Positions 16,081 to 25,069 of a stretch of 64,000 bases of DNA are shown one piece after another. Source of the DNA: CAITWF01 sp038231575 (GTDB lineage: Bacteria; Verrucomicrobiota; Verrucomicrobiia; Opitutales; Opitutaceae); NCBI GenBank assembly GCA_038231575.1, contig JBBRLB010000010.1:1-64000 (forward strand), given 5' to 3'. Position 1 is the first letter of the stretch. Every line of letters starts with the position of its first letter. The notes under the pieces were generated by a model. That model worked only from the letters and a program-made list of their open reading frames with translations. It did no database searches and was not told the origin of the DNA. A program made the position numbers and the translations under genes.

Positions 16081-17337
16081 TCAGGGCCCGGGATGTTCGG
16101 AGGTGTCGGTCGCACTCCAGATCCACTCGAGGTTGAACTTGTGAAAGTCGAGCGAGCGGTGGCTGGTCGAGCTGTTCGCGGTATCTTCATTGAATTCCAC
16201 CAGGGCGCCGATGCAGAAGTCGCTGGTCTTGGTCAGGGAGCTGTAACCGCCGAAGCCGCCGGTGTGGTCGAGCGTCAGGTAGCGCGAATATTTCCACGAG
16301 ATGCCCTGGTTGTAGGAAATGCGCGCCATCATGTATTGACGCGAGGTGCCGGAGGCGGAGTTCAGGAAAATGATGCGATCGGGCGAGGTTATGTTGTAGC
16401 GGAGGAGCGAGCCCTCGGATTGTGGGTCGGGCAGGTTGGGCTGGGAGGCGTAATTCTGGAAAGTGCTCACGCCGTTCGGATCGAGCACGCCATAGGTCGC
16501 GACGCGTGACTTCGAGGCAGCGAACGGCGCATTCGCGGCGCGATCGTTGCGGTAGAGTCCCCCGTCGAGACACTCCACGATCGCGGTCTCGGTGCCCCAA
16601 CCATAGGTGCTGTTCGTCGAAGGTAAAACCCACGCGGTGTGCCACGAGCCGCCCTGATCGTCGCTGTAGAAATTTCTGAGGTAGGCCGGGATGATCAGGC
16701 GACCGCTGTTAGACTGCGTGGTCTGAAGGCCCACGCCCGGCCCGATGTAATCCTGCGTAATCGAGGCGGGACTGAGCGTGGCGTTCAGACTCTCGTCGGG
16801 GGCGGTCCAGGTCGCGCCGTCGGTGTCGCTGTAACACACGTTCACGAGCTTGTCCCCGTGCTGCCAGGTGTAGGGCGGATTGGTCACCCACGAGACGACG
16901 TGGAGAAAGAAAAGCCAGATGCGCCCGGTCGAGGGATCGAACACGGCGGTGGGATTGGCGTAGCTGCCGAGATTGCGCACAGCGATGGTTTGCTCGGCCT
17001 GCCAGGTCGCGCCGTTGTCGAACGAACGGCGGCAAACGATCTTGCCGTGCGTCTCGTAGTCTTCGTTGCCCGTCTGGCGGCACTCGGCGAACGCGACGAG
17101 CGTGCCAATATTGGTGGTCGGGTTGATCTTCGCGCGGATCAGAGACGGGATGCGGTAGGAATGCGCGTTCACGGGCCCGCCGTCGAAGAGCCGGTTGTAA
17201 GTCGTATGAATCGGAGTGGCGCGGAGCGCGGGAGTGGCGAGCGTGGCGAGGGCCAGGGTCACCGCACCGGCCGTGCCGAGGCAGGCGCGGGCGACATGGG
17301 ATACGCTGAGCAGACGGAGCAGGGGTCTTGGGTTCAT
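16081..17337 (-). CDS. Secreted sialidase (BNR/Asp-box propeller), second copy
   Basis: A second sialidase-fold protein, 418 residues, quite different in sequence from the one at 13782. A signal peptide covers about residues 1-40. YRIPSLIRAK carries the first triad arginine. FAECRQTGNEDYE and RRSFDNGATW follow, then Asp-boxes SDTDGATW and SDDQGGSW. TETAIVECLDGG holds the probable catalytic glutamate and FGGYSSLTKT the tyrosine region. It probably acts outside the cytoplasm on sialoglycans and may differ in linkage preference or in tolerance of O-acetyl groups. It lies 121 bases downstream of the TonB receptor on the same strand, so they may share a transcript. Confidence 0.85.
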   Translation of the reverse strand: MNPRPLLRLLSVSHVARACLGTAGAVTLALATLATPALRATPIHTTYNRLFDGGPVNAHSYRIPSLIRAKINPTTNIGTLVAFAECRQTGNEDYETHGKIVCRRSFDNGATWQAEQTIAVRNLGSYANPTAVFDPSTGRIWLFFLHVVSWVTNPPYTWQHGDKLVNVCYSDTDGATWTAPDESLNATLSPASITQDYIGPGVGLQTTQSNSGRLIIPAYLRNFYSDDQGGSWHTAWVLPSTNSTYGWGTETAIVECLDGGLYRNDRAANAPFAASKSRVATYGVLDPNGVSTFQNYASQPNLPDPQSEGSLLRYNITSPDRIIFLNSASGTSRQYMMARISYNQGISWKYSRYLTLDHTGGFGGYSSLTKTSDFCIGALVEFNEDTANSSTSHRSLDFHKFNLEWIWSATDTSEHPGP

Positions 17338-17458
17338 TTTCTCTGGGGGGTGGAGACCGGTTGGTCCCGGAAATCGACGCAGGGAGATCCAAACCGTCCG
17401 GGCGTCGATCGCCGGGCGGGTGGGGAGGTGGGGTGGCGGCGAAGGCCGCGGCGGCGAA

Positions 17459-20400
17459 TTAAAGTTCGCCCTTGATGCCGATCGTGATGATCGAGCCGAG
17501 TTCCTGGCGGCGGCGTTTATGCAGGTAATCCGCCATGCCCGGGCCGTATTGGGTGTTCACGATGTTGAAGCCGGGGCCATTGATGTCGGTCATCGAGCCG
17601 AAGAGCGCGAGGCGCTTGGTCAGACTGTATTGCGCGTTGAGGCCGACGCGCAGACGCTTGCCCTGATAGTTGAACACGCCCGCGGGAATGCCGTTCGCGG
17701 CATTCGGGGCGAGGGCGGTCTGGCGGGTCTCGCCCTGGAACGTGGCGCTCAGTTTCAGGTAGAAGCGCGCGCGAACGAAATTGATGCCGCCGGCGTAATT
17801 GCTCGGCGCGAAGGCCGAGAAGTCGGCTTGGTTGCCACCGGCGAGGTGGAGCTGCGTCGCGTTGACAAACACCTGGAAGCCGCGCGCCCAGTGCGGAAGG
17901 AAGAGGAGCGACTGGTTGTAGGAGAATTCGAAGCCGGTGATCTTCGCGCTCGTGCCGTTGGTCAGCGTGGTGATGTCGTAATTGAGATAAAGCGAGTCGT
18001 CGGGGAGGCCATAGCGATCGAGGAGCTCGGGCGTGGCGTGCGTCGTGGTGGCGCTGAAGAAATCCTTGATGTTGCGCTGGAATACGCCGATCGAGCCATA
18101 GCCGCCCTTGAGCTGGTAGGACTCGAGCGAGAGATCGTAGCCGCGGGCGAGCCACGGCTTGAGTCCGGTGTTGTTGACGGTGATGGCGAGATTGGCTGCC
18201 GTGGGATCGGCGATGGCGCTGCCGGGGATGATGTTGTTGAGATTGGGCCGCGCGATCGTCTGCGAATAGGCGGCACGCAACAGGAGATTCTCGGCGAGGG
18301 TGTAGGTGAGGTTGAGGCTGGGGTAGAAATCGCTGTAGATGCGAATCGCCCGCGAGCCCCGTTCCTTGTAGCGCAACTGGGCGCGCGCGAGTGCATCGGT
18401 GGTGATGAGGACGGGCTGAACTCCCGCCGTGGTCGCATTGCCATCGATGAGATTTCCGCGGGCATCCTTTTGATATTGCGCCGTCGGATCGTCGAGCTGG
18501 CCCGAACCGTCATCCTTGGTCTGTTCGAAGCGCACGCCGCCCACGACGAGCAGGCGGTTGTTGAGGAGGCGGACGTCGCCGCGCAGATAGGCAGCGGAAA
18601 CCGTTTCGGCGAGTTTGCGCGAACCGGCGGTGTAGGTCTGGACGTAGCCGGCGTCGTTGCGCACAAACCAAGCCGGATGCGCTTTGTAGAGGTCGTAGTA
18701 TTTCGCGAGGCTGATCCAGTTCACCTTGTTGCCGAAAACCGTCGGCGCCGTCGCGTTGAACTCCGTGTCGAAGACGTCGAAATTCGACGCGAGCTTCGCC
18801 GCGGTGGTGGTCAGGCCGTTCGGAGTAAACGTCCACGTCTGTGCGAAGCTCTTCTGATCGCGCACCTGCTGGTCGACGTAAAGGCCGGTCTTCAGGGTGA
18901 ACGGAATCGGGGCGGTGAAGGTGCGCGTAAGGTCAAGTTTCCCGGTGCGTTTCTGGGTGATGACCTTGTTCTGGGCGGAGGTGGGATTGCCGAGGACGTA
19001 GTTGCCGCCGTTGTAAATATCCACCGGCGCCTTGGCCGCCGTCGTCGCGGAGTAGCGGACCGGAATGTGAGCATCGTCCTCCCCGGTGCCTTCGCCACGG
19101 ATGATCAGGCCGGTGAGCGTCGAGGTGCCGGCGTTGAAGTGACCGTTGTCGAGGTCGTCGAGAAACGACTGCGAGCGCGACAAGGCGCCCAAGCCTTCCA
19201 GCTTCCAGCCATCGCCGCGGTGCGAATATTTGATCGTGAGGTGACTGGTGTCCGCGCCGGTTTCCTGGTTGGCCCCGGCGGCTTGGGCGATGGAGCCGAC
19301 GGCGGTCGCCGCCCCCTGCGTGAAGGTCGCGTCGCCGGTCGCCCCCGCGCCATACGTCGGGGCGAAGGTCAGGCGCATGATGTTATTCGAAACGTAGCGG
19401 TGTTGAAAACTCGCGCTCAGGATGTCGCGGTCGGAGAGTTTCCAATCGGCGCCGACTTGCGCGGACCACGACTGAACGATGTTCGCGAGACTGAGCCAGG
19501 TGCTGACCCGCTGAAAACCACCGAGGAAGTTCCAGTCCGCCTGGGTGTCGAGGGCGTTGTCGCGCTCCATCGGCTTCAGCCGCCACGAGCGCGAGCCGCC
19601 GAAGCTGAGCGCAAATTTTTTGTTCACCGGGAAAAGATAGGTGAAGTCGAACGACGGTTGCTGGTATTTCGGGCTCAGCTCCTTCGTCGGTCCGCGCGGT
19701 CCGCCGTCGAAGGTGAGCCCCGAGTAGCCATCCGTAATCAGGTAGACCTTGTAATTGAACACCGGCTTCTTCGCCTCGAAGCCGCTTTTGCTGATGATGT
19801 TGATCGAGCCGCCGATGCCGCTCGCGGGCTGATCGGGCACGGGGACTTTGTTGACCTCGATGCGGGAGATGTTGGCCATCGGCACGTCGAGCAGCGACTG
19901 CGTGCGGCTGTTGCCGCGGGCGCTCGCCATCTCGGCGCCGTCGAGCTGCAGGGCGGTGTTGTTATCCGGAAATCCGCGCAACGCGATCGAGCTGGCGGTC
20001 TGGCCACCGTCGACCACGCCGACGCCGGGGAGGAAGCGCATCAATTCGCCGATGTCCTCGGCGTTGCGATCGCCGAACTCGTCGAACGCGACGACCTGGC
20101 GGATGTTGGCGGCGTTCTTGCGCTCATTCTGTGCCAGCGCCTGCGCGCTGATCTCGCTGTCGGCGATGACCGTAAAGGCACTGAGTTTCACGACCTCATC
20201 GGTGGCGGGTTTGCGGCCCGGGCCCGCGAGTGCGAGATCGAAGTCACGCGTGCTCGCGGCGCCGGACGTCACGGCGACCGTGGCGTGCTGCGTTTCCAAG
20301 CCGACGTAGCTTACGCTGATGCTGGTCTCGCCCGCCGGCACGCCGGCGAGATGGTAGGCGCCGAACCGATCGGTCACGGCTTCGAGTTTGCCGCCGGCGA

Positions 20401-20584
20401 TCGTCACGTGCGCATCCACGAGGGCGCGGTTGGTCGCGGCGTTGAAGACGCGGCCCTCGATGGCGCCGGTCGCCCGTTCGCCAGAGTCCGGGCGGGCGGA
20501 TTGCGCGGACAAGGTCGCGGGAAAAAGCTGTGCGGTGAAAACAGCCAGAGCCGCGGAGACGCGGCGCAGAAACAGGGTGGTCAT
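17459..20584 (-). CDS. TonB-dependent outer membrane receptor (large, carboxypeptidase-like N-domain)
   Basis: A 1041-residue outer-membrane transporter. The start at 20584 gives a signal peptide. Residues about 40-120 form a carboxypeptidase-regulatory-like domain (GAIEGRVFNAATNRALVDA, then DRFGAYHLAGVPAG). Next come a TonB-box-like LSAFTVIAD, the plug (FLPGVGVVDGG, SIALRGFPDNNTALQLDG, IEVNKVPVPDQPASGIGGSI), and a long beta-barrel ending in aromatic-poor GSIITIGIKGEL. By context it should import sialylated oligosaccharides or free sialic acid. No SusD-like partner is present, as expected for Verrucomicrobia. Regulation is probably by the adjacent GntR/LacI-type gene at 20760. Confidence 0.9.
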   Translation of the reverse strand: MTTLFLRRVSAALAVFTAQLFPATLSAQSARPDSGERATGAIEGRVFNAATNRALVDAHVTIAGGKLEAVTDRFGAYHLAGVPAGETSISVSYVGLETQHATVAVTSGAASTRDFDLALAGPGRKPATDEVVKLSAFTVIADSEISAQALAQNERKNAANIRQVVAFDEFGDRNAEDIGELMRFLPGVGVVDGGQTASSIALRGFPDNNTALQLDGAEMASARGNSRTQSLLDVPMANISRIEVNKVPVPDQPASGIGGSINIISKSGFEAKKPVFNYKVYLITDGYSGLTFDGGPRGPTKELSPKYQQPSFDFTYLFPVNKKFALSFGGSRSWRLKPMERDNALDTQADWNFLGGFQRVSTWLSLANIVQSWSAQVGADWKLSDRDILSASFQHRYVSNNIMRLTFAPTYGAGATGDATFTQGAATAVGSIAQAAGANQETGADTSHLTIKYSHRGDGWKLEGLGALSRSQSFLDDLDNGHFNAGTSTLTGLIIRGEGTGEDDAHIPVRYSATTAAKAPVDIYNGGNYVLGNPTSAQNKVITQKRTGKLDLTRTFTAPIPFTLKTGLYVDQQVRDQKSFAQTWTFTPNGLTTTAAKLASNFDVFDTEFNATAPTVFGNKVNWISLAKYYDLYKAHPAWFVRNDAGYVQTYTAGSRKLAETVSAAYLRGDVRLLNNRLLVVGGVRFEQTKDDGSGQLDDPTAQYQKDARGNLIDGNATTAGVQPVLITTDALARAQLRYKERGSRAIRIYSDFYPSLNLTYTLAENLLLRAAYSQTIARPNLNNIIPGSAIADPTAANLAITVNNTGLKPWLARGYDLSLESYQLKGGYGSIGVFQRNIKDFFSATTTHATPELLDRYGLPDDSLYLNYDITTLTNGTSAKITGFEFSYNQSLLFLPHWARGFQVFVNATQLHLAGGNQADFSAFAPSNYAGGINFVRARFYLKLSATFQGETRQTALAPNAANGIPAGVFNYQGKRLRVGLNAQYSLTKRLALFGSMTDINGPGFNIVNTQYGPGMADYLHKRRRQELGSIITIGIKGEL

Positions 20585-20669
20585 GATGAGACGGGGTTGG
20601 GGCGACGACGCGGTCCGAGCTTGGTCCCGTATTGCGCGCTCCGCGCCGCCGACAAACAACCGCAATGGG

Positions 20670-20677
20670 GTGGTATT
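20670..20677 (-). promoter_or_regulatory. Second occurrence of the GTGGTATT half-site
   Basis: GTGGTATT lies 86 bases upstream of the TonB receptor start, in the gap between receptor and regulator genes. It matches the left half of the candidate operator at 14973. A weak inverted partner (GACC, 20684-20687) follows. This is only suggestive. Confidence 0.3.
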
Positions 20678-20759
20678 ATTTTGCGACCTCAGGCCGCGGC
20701 CTCCGGGAGCGACGCGGCCAGGGGCAGCGCAAAGCCGCTGCGGGAGCGGCGTTGTTTCG

Positions 20760-21848
20760 TCAGGCCGGTGCCCGCCCGATCGATTCGCCGCGCACGAACT
20801 CCGGCATCAGGCGCAGCGCGCGTTGCGTGACCACCCCGCCCTCGAGGAGCTCGAGCACGGGTTGTTGCAGGCTGCGGGCAAAGGCCCGCGGGTCGGCGAC
20901 GTAGCGCGCGAGCGTGGGCAGCAAAAACGTGAGAAACGATCCCTCGTCACGCGAAATCACCGAGATGTCGGCTGGCACGCGGACGCCCATCGCCGCCAGG
21001 CCGCTCACGACCGCGAGGCAGTGGTAGGCGTTGGCCACAAGCAGGGCGGTGGGTTTCGGTTTCTGGGCGACGAGCCGCCGCAACGACTGCACGATGCCGG
21101 TGACGGTGGCATCATGATGGCAGATGATCGCGGTGGCATCCGGGTGCCGCGAACTCCGCACGCCTTCCAGAAAGCCCGCCTCGCTTTCGATATCGCCGGC
21201 CAGCCGGGTTTTTTGGGTGACGAAGGCAAGTCGACGGTGGCCGAGAGCCAGCAGGGTGCCGGCCGCATGCCGACAGGCCGCGCGGTGATCGAGATCGCGG
21301 AAGGGCAGATCGATGCCGGCGTGACACGAGCCGGCGATCACGCAGGGGAGGCCGCGCTTGGCGAACCACTGCTGGGCCTCCGGGCTTGCGAGCGCGAGAA
21401 TCCAGCAGCCGTGCGGATGCTGCCGCACCAGTTTCTCGAGCGCCGGCCCGGGGTTGGCGCGGAAATATTGCAGGCCATGCCGCATGTGCAGGCGGCAGTC
21501 GCGCTCGCTCAACATCGCCCGCAGCTCGTCGATCCACAAAATCTGCGTGGGGCGCAGCAGCTCGAGCGGCTCGGGCACGAGCAGCGCGACGTCGTGCGAA
21601 CGGAGCCGGCCGCGCCGCGTTCTGGCGCCGCGGAGGATGCGGTTGCCGGCACCGTGCTCGGAGCGCACGCGGCCATCGCGACGCATCTGCTCGAGGGCGC
21701 GGCGGAGCGTGCTCCGGCTCACCTGCAACGTGTCGCACAAGGTGCGCTCCGGCGGCAGCCACTCGCGCCACTGGCCCGCGGCGATCTGCGCATCCAGAAA
21801 CGCGACGGTCTGGCCGACAAGCGAGTGGCGTTGGGGAAGGCCGGGCAT
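20760..21848 (-). CDS. GntR/LacI-hybrid transcriptional regulator
   Basis: A 362-residue regulator with a GntR-type winged helix at about residues 8-75 (LPPERTLCDTLQVSRSTLRR, then GAGNRIL). A LacI/periplasmic-binding-like sensor domain follows from residue 90 to the end (HDVALLVPEPLEL, ALGHRRLAFVTQK, DISVISRDEGSFLTF). This arrangement is that of the AraR-type regulators, which release DNA upon binding a sugar. The start at 21848 was chosen because upstream residues are not conserved-looking. It lies directly upstream of the TonB receptor on the same strand and is divergent from the secreted protein at 21959. It is the best candidate for control of the sialidase locus. Confidence 0.88.
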   Translation of the reverse strand: MPGLPQRHSLVGQTVAFLDAQIAAGQWREWLPPERTLCDTLQVSRSTLRRALEQMRRDGRVRSEHGAGNRILRGARTRRGRLRSHDVALLVPEPLELLRPTQILWIDELRAMLSERDCRLHMRHGLQYFRANPGPALEKLVRQHPHGCWILALASPEAQQWFAKRGLPCVIAGSCHAGIDLPFRDLDHRAACRHAAGTLLALGHRRLAFVTQKTRLAGDIESEAGFLEGVRSSRHPDATAIICHHDATVTGIVQSLRRLVAQKPKPTALLVANAYHCLAVVSGLAAMGVRVPADISVISRDEGSFLTFLLPTLARYVADPRAFARSLQQPVLELLEGGVVTQRALRLMPEFVRGESIGRAPA

Positions 21849-21958
21849 GGAGCTGAGGCAATGGTTTCTTTCCGGCCGGGCAATCACAACAGCGACCGCT
21901 GCCCGTGCACTTGAATCTTGAAACCGCACCCGGCCCGGCCCCGTCTGTCCAGGTGCGC

Positions 21959-23731
21959 ATGAATGCCCCTCTCTCGCGTTGTTTCGTTTTTATCCTGCTC
22001 AGCCCGCTCGCCGCCCTGGCGCAGGATGTGGCCAAGCAGCCGGCCATCGAGCTGCCAACCTACACGGTCACCGACACCCGCGAATTGCCGCCCCCGGAGA
22101 AGTGGAGTTACGGCCGCATCGTCGGTTTTGAAGTGCTCGCCAACGCCTCCCCCAAAGCGACGAAGCGGCTTGTCGACGATTTTCAGCGCTATTCGCTCGC
22201 GCTCAGCTTGGTCTGGCCGGGCGTGCAGCGGCCGACGGCCGTGCCGGCGGCGCTCATCATCTGCGGGCGCGGCGGAAAGTTCGATGCGTTCCGGCCGAAA
22301 GAGGACGCGCGCGCCGATCGCGCGATGGCGAGCCTCACGCTGCGCGGGCCGGAGATTTCCGCCATCGTGATCGATTACGAGGCCAAGGTGATCAATCTCG
22401 TCACGCCGGAGGGCACGGCCGCGCTCGCGGCGGCGCCGACCGCGGACGCCGATGGCAACAGCGTCGGGGGTGGCGGCGATCCGGGTTTCGCGGTCGACGC
22501 TTACCGGCAGCTCTATCGCGAATACATCCGTTTCCTCATGGAGGGCATGTCACCGCGGCCCGCGGCCTGGTTCCAGGAGGGCCTCGCCCAGATTTTCATG
22601 GCGATGGAAGTCACGACCACCTCCGTCACGGTCGGCCTGGTCGAGGATCCCAACACCATCTCGGCGGCGCAAGGGGCGCTGAATGATTCCGGAGTTGGCG
22701 GCACCGCGCCGCAGGAGGATCGCGACTTCAACGCCGCGCTCGCGCACCGCGGCCTCCTGTCGATGAAGGAATTGTTCGCGGTCGCGAACGACTCCGAAAC
22801 CGCCCGCAACACGCTCGGCAGCACGTGGGCGAAGCAGTGCTATGCGTTCGTCCACTGGGGACTCTACGGCGATAACGGCAAGCACCAGCAGGCGTTCATC
22901 ACGTTCATCCAACGGATCGAAAAGGAGCCGGTCTCCGAGGTGCTCTTCAAGGAGTGTTTCAAGAAAAGCTACAAAGACATGGAGCTCACGATCCGCGGCT
23001 ACGTGGAGTTCACGTCGCACAAGATCGCGGGCATCCAGGCGGTGAAGGGCCAGAAACTCCCGCAGCCGCCGCCGTTCGAATTGCGCGACGCGACCGAAGC
23101 GGAGGTCGGCCGGATTAAAGGCGATGTGTTCCGCCTCGCCGGTCACGACGCGGCCGCGCATGCCGCGATGATCGCGCCCTACATCCGCGGCGAGCGCGAT
23201 CCGCAGTTGCTCGCGGCGCTCGGTCTCCAGGAAAAGGCGGCCGGCGACAACGCGCGGGCGCGCAAATTTCTGGAAGCGGCCGCCCAAGCCAAGGCCGTCC
23301 GGCCGCGGGCTTATCTCGAGCTCGCCCGGATGCGGTTTGCCGATGCGGTGGACCATCCCGCGGCCGGCGAAATGTTCAGCGGCAACCAGGTCGCGAATGT
23401 CCTCACACCGCTGTTCACTGCCCGCAGCCAGCCGCCACCGCTGGCGGAAGTTTACGAAGTGATCGGCGAGACGTGGGCGCACTCGGCCGTGACGCCGGCG
23501 GCGGCGCATCTCGCAGTGCTGGACGAAGGCGTGCGCTTGTTTCCGCGCAACGCCGCGCTCGTTTACCAGGATGCCGCGTTGAAATTGAAGGCGGGACTCG
23601 TGACCGAGGCGGGCAGTCTCGCCGATCTCGGTTTGCGCATCGCGCCGGATGCCGCCACGCGCGAGAGGTTCCAGACGCTCAAGGCGGCCGTGCCGAAACC
23701 GAGCGTGCCCGCGCCCGCGCCCGCGAAGTAA
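21959..23731 (+). CDS. Secreted protein with degenerate gluzincin-like motif and TPR-like tail, paralogue A
   Basis: A 590-residue exported protein with signal peptide (residues 1-21). No characterised family is recognised. Residues 187-191 read REYIR and are followed at 204-208 by WFQEG. This is the layout of peptidase-MA-like gluzincins (HExxH, then W-x2-EGLA), but both zinc-binding His are Arg. The C-terminal half (about 370-580) is helical and TPR-like. It shares clear similarity with the protein at 53216: VANVLTPLF against VANIFTPLF, and HLAVLDEGVRLFPR against HLAVLEDGVWLFPR. It is probably a non-catalytic binding or scaffold protein. It is divergent from the GntR/LacI regulator and convergent with a chagasin-like inhibitor gene. 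Confidence 0.75.
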   Translation: MNAPLSRCFVFILLSPLAALAQDVAKQPAIELPTYTVTDTRELPPPEKWSYGRIVGFEVLANASPKATKRLVDDFQRYSLALSLVWPGVQRPTAVPAALIICGRGGKFDAFRPKEDARADRAMASLTLRGPEISAIVIDYEAKVINLVTPEGTAALAAAPTADADGNSVGGGGDPGFAVDAYRQLYREYIRFLMEGMSPRPAAWFQEGLAQIFMAMEVTTTSVTVGLVEDPNTISAAQGALNDSGVGGTAPQEDRDFNAALAHRGLLSMKELFAVANDSETARNTLGSTWAKQCYAFVHWGLYGDNGKHQQAFITFIQRIEKEPVSEVLFKECFKKSYKDMELTIRGYVEFTSHKIAGIQAVKGQKLPQPPPFELRDATEAEVGRIKGDVFRLAGHDAAAHAAMIAPYIRGERDPQLLAALGLQEKAAGDNARARKFLEAAAQAKAVRPRAYLELARMRFADAVDHPAAGEMFSGNQVANVLTPLFTARSQPPPLAEVYEVIGETWAHSAVTPAAAHLAVLDEGVRLFPRNAALVYQDAALKLKAGLVTEAGSLADLGLRIAPDAATRERFQTLKAAVPKPSVPAPAPAK

Positions 23732-23747
23732 CGCCGCGCGCGAACGC

Positions 23748-24176
23748 TCACCGGGCCACGGTCACGAGGATTTCGTAGGCGTCGACCAACTCGGTTTCCT
23801 TTTCGCCGGTCGCGGGCACGTAGGCGAAGCGAACGATACTGCGGCCCGGCCGCTGCGCGATGAAGGCCGCGCTCGACGTGCCCGCGGCCGGGGTCGCGCC
23901 GGACGTAAAGACCAGGCGGCTCGACTGGCGCAGGCTGCGCGGATCGTTGGACACAATTTGCCAGACAAAGCCCGGACCACGGCCGGAGGGCAGCACAAAC
24001 TTCAGCTCGTCGCCGAGGTGCACCGTCGCGACGGCCCGCGTGACGTTGGGATCGAGTTCCAGGACGATGGTCGGCGACTTGTTCCGGCCGGTCTCGGCCG
24101 ACGGCGAACCGCACCCGTTCCACGCACCGGTCAGCGCGCACGCGGTGAGGATTAGGAGGGAAATCCGGGCATTCAT
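23748..24176 (-). CDS. Chagasin-like peptidase inhibitor (I42 family), exported
   Basis: A 142-residue exported protein. The start at 24176 opens a signal sequence with a Cys (LTACALTGAWNGCGSP), so it may be a lipoprotein. The mature part fits the I42 immunoglobulin-like fold of chagasin inhibitors: VHLGDELKFVLPS, then GPGFVWQIVSNDP in the first inhibitory loop position, and GRSIVRFAY late in the domain. I42 inhibitors block papain-like cysteine peptidases. The ATG overlaps the stop of the broken ThuA frame as ATGA, so it may once have been coupled to that gene. It ends 16 bases from the pseudo-peptidase gene at 21959-23731 on the other strand. Confidence 0.7.
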   Translation of the reverse strand: MNARISLLILTACALTGAWNGCGSPSAETGRNKSPTIVLELDPNVTRAVATVHLGDELKFVLPSGRGPGFVWQIVSNDPRSLRQSSRLVFTSGATPAAGTSSAAFIAQRPGRSIVRFAYVPATGEKETELVDAYEILVTVAR

Positions 24177-24689
24177 GAAACGCACGTTAGACAAGCCTCG
24201 GGGAAAACGAAACGAGAAATCGCGGGGTCACTGCCGCCGCGAACTTCGTCCCGTCGCACCGAAATCTTTTCCGCCGTCGGGAAATCAGCCGGCATCGGCA
24301 CTGTGACCTTCCCCGTCGCCGCCCATTCGAGCCCCCGGAGGAAGAGCGTCTGAAAACCGGTGCAGTGCAGGTTCGGATTGTCGGGCTCTTCGTTTTTCCA
24401 CGTATGGCCGAGCATCGTCACGTAAACGCGGCCCTTTCCGTAAGCTTGCACCCAGTCCATCGGGCTCGCGCTCCTTGACGCTCTCCGACCACGCGTAGGT
24501 CAAGACCTCGACGGTGCAACGGCCACTGGCGGTGAGAAAAGTTTTCAGCCACGCCGTCGCCGGCGGCCAGTCGTGGTTGTTCTGGCCATCAAGGATCAGC
24601 ACGCGGATCTTCACCGGCGCGGCGGCGGCGAGCGCGCCGGTCGCGAGCAGGACGGCAAGAACGCGCCACACGCCGCTCAGGATTTTCAT
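24173..24689 (-). pseudogene. ThuA-like gene with internal deletion and frameshift
   Basis: The 5' part (start 24689) encodes a signal peptide and a typical ThuA N-terminus (KIRVLILDGQNNHDWP, then TAWLKTFLTASG). Around 24465 the homology ends. The typical ThuA C-terminus then continues in another frame (WVQAYGKGRVYVTMLGHTW, LFLRGLEWAATGKV, ending at 24173). ThuA-domain proteins usually run about 250 residues or more. Here both ends are present, but the middle, roughly half, is missing and the join is out of frame. The 3' frame runs into the inhibitor gene with an ATGA overlap. ThuA proteins are linked to sugar metabolism in PVC bacteria. Confidence 0.8.
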
Positions 24690-24738
24690 CCGCGGTGAAC
24701 CGGCGGATTAAGGATCATCCACCCGACCACGTTGCGGG

Positions 24739-25008
24739 TTACTTCGTGTCGAAGAAAAACCCGCGCATCCCGTCCTTCGGGTGCTCGGCGGCCCACTTGA
24801 AATGCGTGTCATTCAGGTCGGCCACGGCAAACGGCGCGCCTTCGGTGTGGCCGTCGCCGATGCGATCGCGCCAGTAGAGCACGGCCTGCTTGGCGCCGGC
24901 GGAGGTGAGTTCGGCGGCGAGTTCCTTGGTGTCGGCGACTTCGACAAACTTGGTGGCGCTGCGGCCGAGGCGGCCTTGGTTGGAGACGAGTCCGATGCGA
25001 GTTTTCAT
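24739..25008 (-). CDS. Small conserved hypothetical protein, 89 aa
   Basis: A small, soluble protein beginning MKTRIGLVSNQGRLG. It has one alpha/beta-like section (KELAAELTSAGAKQAVLYWRD) and ends with GFFFDTK. I do not recognise a family. The start at 25008 is the first ATG preceding a plausible fold. The gene lies 61 bases downstream of the GH39 gene on the same strand, so it may be read from that transcript. There is no signal peptide. Confidence 0.55.
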   Translation of the reverse strand: MKTRIGLVSNQGRLGRSATKFVEVADTKELAAELTSAGAKQAVLYWRDRIGDGHTEGAPFAVADLNDTHFKWAAEHPKDGMRGFFFDTK

Positions 25009-25069
25009 GAGGGAAGTGGAAGGAAGCAAATGCCGCGCCGGAAGCGGGGCGGGACCAGTCAATTAGAGG

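Noticed and set aside
17216..20830. A frame of about 1200 codons on the plus strand across the TonB receptor and second sialidase
   Set aside because: It is antisense to two well-supported genes, is rich in Arg, Glu, Gly and Val as expected for the reverse of high-GC codons, and has no recognisable domain.
13782..21848. Possible prophage or genomic island around the sialidases
   Set aside because: There is no integrase, tRNA end, phage gene or clear shift in codon use. It reads as an ordinary catabolic locus.
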